A stretch of 64,000 nt of DNA from CAWHYG01 sp963833505 (GTDB lineage: Bacteria > Eisenbacteria > RBG-16-71-46 > CAIMUX01): contig CAWHYG010000008.1 of NCBI GenBank assembly GCA_963833505.1, forward strand, positions 1 through 64,000. Direction: 5' to 3'. Below are positions 20,729 through 29,649 of this stretch, piece by piece (within the stretch, counting starts at the first letter, position 1; the number at the start of each line of letters is the position of its first letter). The notes under the pieces were generated by a model that was given only the letters and a program-made list of their open reading frames with translations, ran no database searches and was not told the DNA's origin. The position numbers were made by a program, and so were the translations under genes.

Positions 20729-22075
20729 TCACGGATTCGCTGCATGACGGTAGATCGAGTGGACAACAACGACTGGAGGCAAGGGATAGCGCAAAAGCAG
20801 CCGGTTGAAGCGGGGCCAGGGCATCGAACGGTATTGTGAGCGACGGTTGAGCCACCTCTGCCAGGAGCGTTTCACAAAGTGAAGAAACGCTCGCATGCGA
20901 GGGTAGTTTCCCGTAAGCCCATAGTACCCGTAGTGACCACGCAGCTTCAGGCTCAGTTGAAGATGCTGCCACCGAACCGGTGCATGCCGGTTCCAGCGAC
21001 ACCAGACGTCTACCTGCCGAAGCGCACGGCGTAGACGGTCGGCCGCCGTTTGCTGACGCACCACCCAGTACCCACTCCGGGCTTTCAGCCAGTAGTGGGT
21101 GAAGCCGAGGAAATCGAAGCTCTCCGGCCCACCGTCCGCCGGCCGCAGGCGCCTAACAACCGTCCGCGTGGGTCGGGGGAACCTCGCCAGCCGCGTCTTT
21201 TCCGGGTGAAGGGTCAGGCCAAACTGCGCAAACCGTTTCGGAAGGACCTCCAAGACCCAACGGGCATCACGCTCCTGGGCGAAGACCAGAACCGCGTCAT
21301 CCGCATACCGTACAAGAAAAGCCTGACCGTCAAGGCGAGGATTGACATACTCCTTGAACCACCGGTCGAGCACTTCGTGCAGGTACACGTTGGCCAGTAG
21401 GGGGGAGATGACGCCTCCCTGGGGTGTCCCGCGTTCCGGTTGTCTTATTGTCCCATCTTCCAGCACTCCTGCCTTGAGCCACTTGTCGATGGCTCGACGC
21501 AGAACACCATCGCGCACCCGCCGGTCGAGAAAGTTCCGGAGATGTCTGTGGTCGAGCGTGTCGAAGAACTTCTCGATGTCCAGCTCGATCACCCAGCCCC
21601 CATTCATCTCCATCACTCCGTCCCGAAGGCGTCGAAGCGCCTCGTGCGCAGAGCGTCCGGGGCGGAAGCCGTACGAGCAGTTCAGAAAGTCCCGCTCGTA
21701 GATGGATTCCAGCGCCATGGCAACTGCACGCTGAAGCACCTTGTCTTCGAAGGTCGGGATTCCGATGGGGCGCGTCTTCGTACCGTCCCCCTTCGGAATG
21801 TGGACTCGCCGGACTGGCGGCGCGTGGTAGTTTCCGGACTTGAAGCGGTCCAGCAATCTCCGAAGGTTCCCCTCCAGATCGCTGGCGTATGCTACCGCCG
21901 TCTGCCCATCCACTCCCGGGGCACCGTCCTTGCGGGTCAGCCGATACGCTTCCCCGAGCAAATCCAGGTCCACATGGTGATGGATACTCGTGAAGACTTT
22001 CTCCGGCGCCTCTCGCGCCAGCTTCGCTATCCGCTGGAGTCCTGTGGAGACGTAGCGGGGACTCAGGGTTCCCAT
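20729..22075 (-). CDS. ltrA: Group II intron-encoded reverse transcriptase/maturase
   Basis: 448 residues. Reverse transcriptase blocks are complete: PGVDGQTAVAYASDL, RPIGIPTFEDKVLQRAVAMA, CSYGFRPGRSAHEALRRL, WVIELDIEKFFDTLDH, GTPQGGVISPLLANVYLH and the active site FLVRYADDAVLVF. A maturase (X/thumb) region follows (RRALRQVDVWCRWNRHAP, LRGHYGYYGLTGNYPRMRAF). There is no C-terminal HNH endonuclease domain, so mobility would use the nicked or forked-target route of endonuclease-minus introns. It is encoded within domain IV, helps intron RNA fold and splice, and copies the intron at new sites. All key residues (YADD) are present. Confidence 0.95.
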   Translation of the reverse strand: MGTLSPRYVSTGLQRIAKLAREAPEKVFTSIHHHVDLDLLGEAYRLTRKDGAPGVDGQTAVAYASDLEGNLRRLLDRFKSGNYHAPPVRRVHIPKGDGTKTRPIGIPTFEDKVLQRAVAMALESIYERDFLNCSYGFRPGRSAHEALRRLRDGVMEMNGGWVIELDIEKFFDTLDHRHLRNFLDRRVRDGVLRRAIDKWLKAGVLEDGTIRQPERGTPQGGVISPLLANVYLHEVLDRWFKEYVNPRLDGQAFLVRYADDAVLVFAQERDARWVLEVLPKRFAQFGLTLHPEKTRLARFPRPTRTVVRRLRPADGGPESFDFLGFTHYWLKARSGYWVVRQQTAADRLRRALRQVDVWCRWNRHAPVRWQHLQLSLKLRGHYGYYGLTGNYPRMRAFLHFVKRSWQRWLNRRSQYRSMPWPRFNRLLLRYPLPPVVVVHSIYRHAANP

Positions 22076-22588
22076 CCGACTTGCCCCCCAGCGGTTCCGT
22101 GCTCCGACACCCGCCTTCCCTCCATCGGGTCCCTCGGGATCGGTTCCCCGACTTCCCTGGTACTACGCAGGTGTTCTGACGCCCGACCGCCCATACGGAA
22201 GGACTCCGTTTCCTTTGTCCTATCCTGCCTCATGCGGAGGAGACGACCGGGCCTCCCAGGTTCCTGGACGACCCTCGTGCGAGCATGCCCTGGCCTCTGA
22301 CCCCGGCGAGACCTCCACACCAGGCCATGCGATGTGAAAGTGCTGCCTTCCGCACTGGTTACGGCGTCGGCTCTCGCCACGATTGCTATTACGGGGCTCA
22401 TTCCCACGGCCTGCTCGCTCCCTGTGTACGCTTCGCGGCCTGCGTTGCCGCAGGTCTCGCGCAACACTCGGTTCCGGCTGCCGGCCAGCTTTGCCGGGTG
22501 AGATTTCCACTCACCGGGTCGCATAGAAAGGTTTCAAGCTAGGCTCTCGCTTTCACTATTCCCCTTTCCCAGGCTTCGCCTGGCGCAC

Positions 22589-23031
22589 AACCAGTAACAC
22601 TCGGTCATCAGTCCGGTCTGGGCGCTGTTCCACAGGATGGACGTGCCTGTGCTATCGCCCGGCCACCCGGACATGGCGAGCTGGAAGTCCGCGCAGGGTC
22701 CGAACCCGCGTATGACGACTCCGGTCGAGTCCCCGTAGGAGTCGTCATAGTCGACGCCGAAGGTCAGGCCCAGCAGTCGCGGGCTCGATCCAGGCGGAAA
22801 TGCGGCATAGACCTTCCAGACCCTGAGGGAGTCGGAGGTCGCGTTGTCGATCTCCGACACGACAGCGCCGCACGAATCCGGCGCCGTCCCCTGGTCACAC
22901 GGGTTCCCACCCGTGTAGGCAAATCCGGCGGCGTGAACCAGGATCACACCCCCCGCGTTCGGCCCGGCCAGAACCACGGCCGGGGTGAGCATCATGATAA
23001 ACATGGCAACCAGCAAACAACGGGTTCGCAT
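22589..23031 (-). CDS. Giant exported AGPNAGG-module protein, copy 2, exon 1
   Basis: Encodes the signal peptide (MRTRCLLVAMFIMMLTPAVV, cut after LA) and the first ~125 residues of the N-terminal module (AGPNAGGVILVHAAG, APDSCGAVVSEIDNATSD, VWKVYAAFPPGSSPRLLG, MSGWPGDSTGTSILWN). Unspliced, translation would run into intron sequence (WLCARRSLGKG...) and stop at 22534. ATG 23031 follows GGGGGGAG. The signal peptide is more diverged from copy 1 than the mature module, which is usual for duplicated secreted proteins. Confidence 0.85.
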
Positions 23032-23799
23032 AACTCCCCCCTTTCGTAACGTACCCCATGCGACATGCTACCCGACATCACAGGACCGGCCGGCTGGCGC
23101 GGTGTCTTGTTCCACGCCGTCGGTCGTGCGCGCGCCGCCACGGAAAACTCGCGACGCTGCGTGACGCGGCCCAAGAGACGCACCAAGCGGGAGCGAGCCG
23201 GAATTGCCGGAAGAGAGCGTGCTGCCGCACTCCAAACGCGCTTCCAGGAACGTGCGGCCATGCTGCCCCCTCGCGCCGATCTGCGCTCACGTCGGTACGT
23301 TCTCGTGAACCGTCGGAGATCATGACGCCTCAAAGACGGGCTGTCAAAGAGAATTTCAGTCCACCTGGAAATGTCACGCGTGTGCAACATGACGCGGGGC
23401 CGGGATTCGTTTCTCTCGTGCAAGAGGTGTCGTGTAGAACGATCCGGCCCGGTGCGGGGGTGACGTTCACGAGATACACTCACCCAGCTTTGCCTCAGAG
23501 GGTGATTTCACGCCAAGGCAATGTATACGGTTAGGGGATCTGCGCGGACATTCTTCCGCCGGTCCCCAATGTCAAGCGCCCGTCAGTGTCCACGGGATCC
23601 AGGCTCACTGCACTGGACCCGGATCCGCTGCTTCCCCCTTTGCTGGCTGGCTCCGCCGCGGTGGCGTAGCCTGGCCCGCGTGCTCCCGCGGTACCGGCTT
23701 CGGAGCCGGCACCTACCAACTGCATCCAGACGGGGACGATGCTCGCAAGGGCTGGCTGCCAGGCCAGCCCGGCATCGACCCGACACCGCCGTCAGGCCG
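23032..23799. other. Leader of giant gene 2 and degenerate DNA
   Basis: The first part (to about 23330) is weakly similar to the leader of copy 1 (for example CACGGAAAACTCGCGAC versus CGCGGAAGACTCGCAAC). From about 23560 to 23800 the frames are open but low in information, and no protein is recognisable. This is where the missing 3' part of giant copy 3 and the 5' part of the IS21-like element should have been, so a deletion probably ended here. Confidence 0.4.
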
Positions 23800-24430
23800 A
23801 GCATGACTTCGACTGCGTCACCTCCGCCCCGTCGCCGCCGGCAAGACCCCCTACGTGCGCTTCGACGGCAATGACTACTCCATCCCGCATGACCGGGTGG
23901 GCCGGGTCCTGACCCTGGTCGCTTCCGAACATCTCGTCCGCATCCTCGACGGCGCCGGCGAGATCGCTCGCCATACCCGCAGCTACGATCGCGGAGAAAC
24001 GGTCGAGGATCCCGCTCACCTCGCCGCCTTGGCCCGGGAGAAACGTCACGCCCATGAGCTGCGCGGGCGCGATCTCCTCCGCACCAGTTGCCCCCAGGCC
24101 GACCCTTTCATCGATGCCCTGGCCCTGCGCGGGGAACCGCTGGCCGGCCACACCTCTCGCCTGCTCAAGCTGCTCGACCGTTACGGGGCCGCCGAACTCG
24201 ACGCCGCCCTCGACGAGGCCCTCGCTCGCGGGGCCATCTCCGCCGTCTCCGTCGCTCACATCCTCGATCGACGCGCCCGCGCCCGACACCAGTCCCCGCC
24301 GCTGGACGTCGTGCTCCCCGACGACCCGCGGGTCCGCGATCTCCGGGTCACGCCCCACTCCCTCGCAGACTATGACGACCTCTGTTCCCCTATGGAAAGC
24401 GAGGCGGATCCACATGACTCCACTGACTGA
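23800..24430 (+). pseudogene. istA: IS21-family transposase IstA, C-terminal remnant
   Basis: Only the last ~210 residues remain, beginning LRPVAAGKTPYVRFDGNDYS, the conserved start of the IstA C-terminal domain, and ending about 17 nt into istB. The helix-turn-helix and DDE core are gone. An upstream piece (QAEHDFDCVT) is in another frame, so there is also a frameshift near 23825. This cannot make a functional transposase. It is a different IS21 lineage from the complete element at 29571-32235. Confidence 0.75.
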
Positions 24431-25460
24431 ACAGCTCGTCACTCTCGGCCTGCGCCACACCGCCGCTCACCTGGACGACACCATCGCCCTGGCCACCCGA
24501 AAACGTTGGAGTCCCACCCAGCTCCTGGAGTACATCGCGGAAACCGAGGACGCGGAACGCTCCCGGCGAAGCCTGGAACGGCGCCTGGCCCGCAGCAAGA
24601 TCGGCCGCTTCAAACCCATGGCCGACTTCGACTGGGGCTGGCCCAAGAAGATCGATCGCGAGGCGGTCGAGGCCGCTTTGCAGCTCGACTTCCTGGGCGA
24701 GAACCGCAACCTCGTTCTGGTGGCCCCCCAGGGCCTGGGCAAGACCATGATCGCTCAGAATGTCGCCTATCAGGCCGTCCTGGCCGGTCACTCCGTCCTC
24801 TTCCTCACGGCGGCTCAGCTTCTCCTCGACCTTTGCTCCCAGGAATCCGCCCGCGCCCTGGACGCCAAGCTCCGTTACTACAGCAACACGACAGTCCTGG
24901 CCCTGGACGAAATCGGCTACCTCTCCTATGACAGTCGCAACGCCGACCTGCTCTTCCAGATCGTCAGCCGCCGCTACGAAAGGAAGAGCCTCATCCTGAC
25001 CACCAACCTGGCCTTCAGTCAGTGGCCCGGCATCTTTCCCAACGCCACCTCCGCCACCGCCCTGATCGATCGGGTCGTCCACCATGCCGAGATCATCCCC
25101 ATCGAAGGAGAGAGCTTCCGAAAGCGAGAGGCGGAGGCGGCCCAAAGAGGACGCCGAACAAGCCGGCGGCATGATCAAATCGCCGGTCCAAAAAACAGGC
25201 TCCTCTCGAATTTCCGTGCTGAAAGGGCTTGGGGCCGGAATGTGCTGGTGAGAGCAGGGTTGCAAAGAGAAAGCTCCTGGTTTTCCATGGTGCCTTCTTC
25301 GTCCAAGAAGGAGGGCACGGATGGGTGGCCAGGAGCAAAGAGACGTTCTCAGAAACGTCTGGGGTCTGCAAGGGTTTGCGGTGGTGGAAGTCGAGACCGA
25401 GGAGGCGGCCGTGGCCGGGCGGCCACCGATCAAACTTATCCGGATTCGAGATTTGCGTGA
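24414..25460 (+). CDS. istB: IS21-family helper ATPase IstB, C-terminus altered by ISL3 insertion
   Basis: AAA+ helper of IS21 transposition. Walker A is VAPQGLGKTM (about residue 104), Walker B is VLALDEIGYL, and the sensor region is LILTTNLAFSQW; a DRVVHHAEIIPIEGESFRKR tail follows. ATG 24414 overlaps the istA remnant. An ISL3 element entered at 25190-25197. Reading across the reconstructed pre-insertion site gives ...GPKNNAMS and a stop, so the insertion replaced the last four residues with about 87 unrelated ones, ending at 25460. The ATPase domain itself is untouched, but its IstA partner is a remnant, so the system is dead here. Confidence 0.85.
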   Translation: MTPLTEQLVTLGLRHTAAHLDDTIALATRKRWSPTQLLEYIAETEDAERSRRSLERRLARSKIGRFKPMADFDWGWPKKIDREAVEAALQLDFLGENRNLVLVAPQGLGKTMIAQNVAYQAVLAGHSVLFLTAAQLLLDLCSQESARALDAKLRYYSNTTVLALDEIGYLSYDSRNADLLFQIVSRRYERKSLILTTNLAFSQWPGIFPNATSATALIDRVVHHAEIIPIEGESFRKREAEAAQRGRRTSRRHDQIAGPKNRLLSNFRAERAWGRNVLVRAGLQRESSWFSMVPSSSKKEGTDGWPGAKRRSQKRLGSARVCGGGSRDRGGGRGRAATDQTYPDSRFA

Positions 25461-26619
25461 GGGGCACCAGTGTCCGGAGTGTGGGAAAAGCCATCGCGAG
25501 TTGGCGTTCCAGGAGGCGGAGGAGCGGCGCTGGCGGGAGCGGTCGATGGGCGACTTCGAGAGCTGGGTGGTCTACACGCCTTGGCGCGTGTTCTGTTGCG
25601 GTGGGACCCGGGTGGAGCGGATGCCCTGGGAGTCTCCCGGCCACCGGATGACCCGGCACTTCTTCGAGTTGATCGTCGGTCTTTGCCGTCGCCTGGCGAT
25701 CTCGGAGGTCGCGCGCATGGCGAGGCTTTCCTGGGACACGGTGGCGCGGTTGGACAAGGAGTCGATCGAGCTGGCGCTGGGAGGGCCCGCTCCCTCTCTG
25801 GACGGCTTGCGCTGGATCGGAGTGGACGAGGTCTCCCGGACCGGCGGACATGTCTACTTCACGGTGGTGACGGACCTGGAAACGGGCAAGGTGGTGTGGA
25901 TCGGTGAAGGAAAGAAGGAGGAGACGCTGCTGGCCTTCTTCCGGGAGCTCGGGCCGAAAGGCCGGCGGAAGATCATCGGGGTGGTGAGTGATCTGAGCCA
26001 GGCCTATCGCAACGCGATTGATCGCGCCGTTCCCCACGCCATTCACTTGCTCGACCGGTTCCACATCATCAAGTGGGTGAACGAGGCGGTGGACGAGATC
26101 CGGCGCGAGACTTTCGGGGCCGCACCGAAGGATGATCTCGGACGAACCCTCAAGGTGAAGAAGTGGATGCTGCTCATGGCGCGGGAGGCCCTTGATCTCT
26201 CGTCCAAACGTCTCCTCGGGCGATTGCTCACGCGCAACCGTCAGCTGGAGCGGGCTTACCTCTTGAAGGAGAATCTCCGCGGGATCTTCCACTACCCGTG
26301 GGTCCGTCTGGGAGCGCTCCGCAATGCACTTCTCACCTGGTGCCACATGGCCATCTACAGCCGGCTGCGGCCGCTGGTAAAGATCGGCTACCGTATCCGC
26401 GACAACCTGGACAAGTTGATGGGTGGGTTCGAGCACGGAATCAAGATGGGGCTGGTCGAGTCGATCAACGGCATTATCGGCCAGATACGCCGCCGCGCTC
26501 ATGGGTTCCGGGATCCCGAGTACTTCAAACTGAAGATCTACCAACGGTGCTCTCTCGATCATGACCCCTGGGCCCAGGTCATCCTATGAGCTTGATTCCA
26601 CGGGAAATCGAGAGGCGCC
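25198..26619 (+). mobile_element. ISL3-family insertion sequence with 8-bp target duplication
   Basis: The element is 1422 bp. Imperfect terminal inverted repeats start GGCTCCTCTCGA (left) and GGCGCCTCTCGA (right, reverse strand), continuing for about 26 bp. The 8 bp AAAAAACA stand on both sides (25190-25197 and 26620-26627), the duplication length typical of ISL3. The element carries one complete transposase gene, and the intact duplication points to a fairly recent insertion. Its target was the last codons of istB. Confidence 0.9.
25321..26589 (+). CDS. ISL3-family transposase
   Basis: 422 residues. An N-terminal zinc-binding and helix-turn-helix part (HQCPECGKSHREL, then a second cysteine at FCCGG and RLAISEVARMARLSWDTV) precedes a DDE core. 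The acidic residues are suggested by LRWIGVDEVS (D), GVVSDLSQAYRNAI (D) and the late VESINGIIGQIRRRAHG (E). Length and order are as expected for ISL3. GGAGGG lies 4-5 nt before ATG 25321. The frame is complete, and with intact ends and target duplication the element may still be mobile. Confidence 0.93.
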   Translation: MGGQEQRDVLRNVWGLQGFAVVEVETEEAAVAGRPPIKLIRIRDLREGHQCPECGKSHRELAFQEAEERRWRERSMGDFESWVVYTPWRVFCCGGTRVERMPWESPGHRMTRHFFELIVGLCRRLAISEVARMARLSWDTVARLDKESIELALGGPAPSLDGLRWIGVDEVSRTGGHVYFTVVTDLETGKVVWIGEGKKEETLLAFFRELGPKGRRKIIGVVSDLSQAYRNAIDRAVPHAIHLLDRFHIIKWVNEAVDEIRRETFGAAPKDDLGRTLKVKKWMLLMAREALDLSSKRLLGRLLTRNRQLERAYLLKENLRGIFHYPWVRLGALRNALLTWCHMAIYSRLRPLVKIGYRIRDNLDKLMGGFEHGIKMGLVESINGIIGQIRRRAHGFRDPEYFKLKIYQRCSLDHDPWAQVIL

Positions 26620-26650
26620 AAAAAACAACGCTATGTCGTGATCGCCAAAA

Positions 26651-27060
26651 GTCTGGGCGCTGTTCCACAAGATGGAGGTGCCGGTGCTGTCGCCCGGCCA
26701 GCCGTTCATAGCAAGCTGGAAGTCCGCGCAGGGACCGAACGCGCGGATGACGACCCCGGTCGAGTCCCCGTAGGAATCGTCATAGTCCACGCCGAAGGTC
26801 AAACCCATCAGTCGGGGGCTCGACCCCGGCGGGAAGGCGGCGTAGACCTTCCAGACCCTGAGCGAGTCAGGGCTGGCGTTGTCGATCTCCGCGACGACTC
26901 CACCGCACGAGTCTGGAGCGACCCCGAGACCGCATTCGCTCGGTTGTCCGAGGACGAGGTTTGCAGAGTGTACGAGAAGCACCCCGCCGGCGTTCGGGCC
27001 GGCCAGCGCGAGTGTAGGCACCATGACGAGAATTCCAATCGACAACCCCATGATTTTCAC
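26651..27060 (-). pseudogene. Giant AGPNAGG-module gene, copy 3, 5' stub
   Basis: Encodes the signal peptide and about 115 residues of the N-terminal module (AGPNAGGVLLVHSANL, VWKVYAAFPPGSSPRLMG, MNGWPGDSTGTSILWNSAQT). Homology to copies 1 and 2 then stops at 26651 and the frame runs into mobile DNA (stop at 26584). The GTG start at 27060 with its GGAGG site is kept as in copy 1. The missing ~3.6 kb are not found elsewhere in the window. It is closer to copy 1 than to copy 2 in leader and signal peptide. Confidence 0.85.
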
Positions 27061-27834
27061 TTGATCCTCCTCCCTGGACCGCTGCGATACAGTTGCAGCC
27101 GTGGTCCATGGCGACCGGGCCAACAAAACGCTGACGGTTTGGTTCTAGCCCCCGAGCAAAATGTGTTTGGCCAGGGTGAGGGGGAGTGGTGCAGGGCGCC
27201 CGGGCGGGCCCCGGGAGGAGCCTCGCTCTCGCGTGCGGCATCGAACCGCCCCGCGCGCCAGCCCGAGAGGGCGGGGCACGGCCGCAAACGCGATCTGAAG
27301 GGAGTCGAAGCGACAACGCCGAGTTGAAGAGTCGGCAAGCGATTCAGACTGCTGGCGACCAAGAACACTCACGGCAACCTCGTCACTCCGGGTGAGCGCT
27401 GATTGCGCCCACGACCGAAGAACCGGGCGAGCTGCTCCGTGGTCCCACCGGAGCAGCCGTCTCTTCGTCCGGACAGAGCATAAGGACTCTGTGCTTCAAT
27501 TTCAAACGGAATCGTGCAGGCTCTGGATGCAGATCAGCCCCGGATCGCAGGCCTCCGCCCGGGTGCTCGGCCCCACGTGCTCTTAAGCGGGCCGACGCGG
27601 GCCCCTGGTCCAGGCCAACACCGCCTGAAAGGTGCATGAACATAATGGACCCCACTTTCGGGTGCTGGTTCTGCTCTCTCCAGGAACCCTCAGTGCTGCA
27701 ACGTCTTACCGGACAGAGAACATTTGCCCCCGAGGCAGAGTGAGGTTCGTAAACAGGGTAAGATGGGGAGCCATCTTATTTCTGTACAATCAGTTACGGC
27801 GATTTCGGTTGACGCCCAGCCCCGTGAATTGACC
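27061..27834 (-). repeat. Duplicated leader block of giant copy 3
   Basis: Partner of 10851-11668. Most similar at 27742-27834, ending at the same GAATTGACC boundary. Substitutions and small indels separate the copies. No gene of its own is recognised. Confidence 0.6.
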
Positions 27835-28009
27835 CGTACTCCGCGATTATTCCATTGGGGATGATTTCCACCCGATGCCCTCCGGGACAGTAGTCTCCGA
27901 CAGCCCGCTCGGTCGCGTGATGGCGCAGGTCGGACTCGGTCCATGGGGTTGCTCGGTGCCGGGGCCCCAGCAGGGCGTACTTCTGCCGGTTGGGGAATTG
28001 CGTGAGCCG

Positions 28010-29199
28010 TGCTGTCGAACGAAAACTACGCCGCGAGGCGGTAGTCGTGCAGAACGCCACCGAGGACCGGCAGCGCCACGAGGCGGCCGGTCTGCGGCGG
28101 TGGCTGCCTCAGCTCCGGATACGGGTCGGGGATCTCATGGATCGCCTGCGACGGCCGAGCGCCGTTGTAATACCGGATGAACGCGCTGACCACGCGGCGA
28201 ACGTGATCGGCGCCGAGGAAGATGAAGTGGTCCAGCGCCTCCTGCCGCAGCGTGCGCATGAATCGCTCGACGTGGGGCGACTGCATTCGGCGCGCCATAC
28301 GGGATCGGCAGCCCCTGGACTCCGATCACTTCGTGCAGCCAACGATCAAGACGGCAGCGGTAGCTGCGGGTCTTGCCGTCCCGCTCCACCTTCACCGGCG
28401 TGCCGAACTGCCCGAAGATGCCGTCGTTGTCGTGGACGAGGAAGCGGGGAACCTGATCCCAGGCCGTGGCCTCGCGGATCTGCTGCTTCATCCAGGCGAG
28501 CGTCGGGTTCGTGGTTACGTGGTAGTGGACGATGCGGCGCGACCCGACTTCCATGATGACGAGGACGTAGACCATCGCGAAGAAGGCGGTGTACTGGGTG
28601 AGAAAGTCACAGGCCCAGACCTCCTTGGCGTGGTTCTGAATGAAGGTGTGCCAGGTCTGGGTCTTGCACGGACCATCGGTGCGCCGGACCAGGTAGCGGC
28701 GGATCGTGCTGGCCGCGTGGTGGATCCCGAACTTCGCGTCGAACTCCTCGGCGATCCTGTCCTCGCCCCACTCCGGATGGTCGCCGGAGATACGCCGGAT
28801 GAAGGCGATGTGCTCGCGGGGAATCCGGGGACGGCCGGTCCGGTGACCTCGGGATCGACGGCGCCAGAGCGCCTTGAATCCCTGGCGGTGCCAGGAGATC
28901 ACGGTCTCTGGGGTGACGACGATGAGCGGACGGGTCCAGCCGGACCAGATCCTGCGGAGGACGACCCAGAATACGCGATCCCCGATTCGAAGCCGCGGGT
29001 GCTTCTGATTCCTTTGGTAGATCGCGAGTTGCTGGCGGAGGGCCAGGTTCTCCAAGGCCAGGGTGGCCCGGGTCTGAAGCGCGCTCCGCAGGGCTGAGAT
29101 GAGAGACAATATCAATGTGTTCATGAGGCTCCCAAGGGTATCATGCAGCCGGGCAAGTTCCAGTGGGTGAGGAGGTACGGGGTTTTCGCGGAGGACGGG
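28010..29199 (-). mobile_element. rve-type insertion sequence, copy 2 (frameshifted)
   Basis: Second copy of the element at 13192-14381. It is almost identical from about 28100 to 29199 and more diverged in the ~80 bp nearest its left end. The outer limits TGCTGTCGAACG and GCGGAGGACGGG are kept. It begins 176 bp beyond the duplicated leader block of giant copy 3. Confidence 0.7.
28026..29124 (-). pseudogene. rve-type transposase, frameshifted copy
   Basis: Same protein as at 13209-14306, but one T is inserted near 28281-28282 (GCGACTGCATTC versus GCGACGCATTC in copy 1). The N-terminal frame then runs out of homology after GLPIPYGAPNA. The C-terminal part (PHVERFMRTLRQEALDHFIF to DYRLAA) continues in another frame that ends at 28026. 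The shift falls just before the catalytic Glu, so this copy should be inactive. Confidence 0.85.
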
Positions 29200-29570
29200 T
29201 TTATATGTCCCCGCCTCGGAAGCACGAGTCGGCCATTCGGTGCGCCTGTACACCGCCCCGAGACCATTCGAACTCCACGTTTGAGACCATGTCATGGTCG
29301 GCCCGTAGGATTTTCTCCGTCCCTGCCTGTTGCGCTCGCGTGACACTTGTATGCAAGTCAAGATCATGATTGACAGCCCCGCTCTGATGCGGGATGATTA
29401 TGTACGGTCCAATGAACCGAGCCGTGCGGCGTGCCGAATGCTCAGCGAGCGAAGGCGAGTCATGAGTCGCGAGGTCCCACGGGTGGCGAAACTTCTGGCG
29501 GACTTCCATTGCCGCGCCCACAACCAACACCGGACCCGCTTTATATGGTTGAAACCAGCCAATAGCGCCG
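29200..29570. other. Intergenic stretch, no gene recognised
   Basis: Lower-GC sequence between the frameshifted IS and the IS21-type element. Short frames exist on both strands, but none has a good ribosome site or recognisable product. Confidence 0.4.
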
Positions 29571-29649
29571 TGTCACTTCTCACAATCATTCCCCAGATCT
29601 TCTCATCAACCATTCCCCACCCCTCTGAGACCGATCTGAGGGCCTGACC

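Larger units (their letters stand above)
20651..22588 (-). mobile_element. Group II intron inside giant gene 2
   Basis: On the minus strand the element starts GTGCGCC directly after exon sequence TACTGGTT and ends CCTACCGCGAT directly before TGCCGGGTAC. This fits the GUGYG ... AY boundaries of group II introns. It is 1938 nt long. About 510 nt of structured 5' RNA (22076-22588) precede the maturase gene, and domains V and VI follow it. The insertion splits a Phe codon conserved in paralogues (TTC in copy 1), and splicing restores the frame. It has the same orientation as the host gene, as needed for splicing. Confidence 0.88.
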
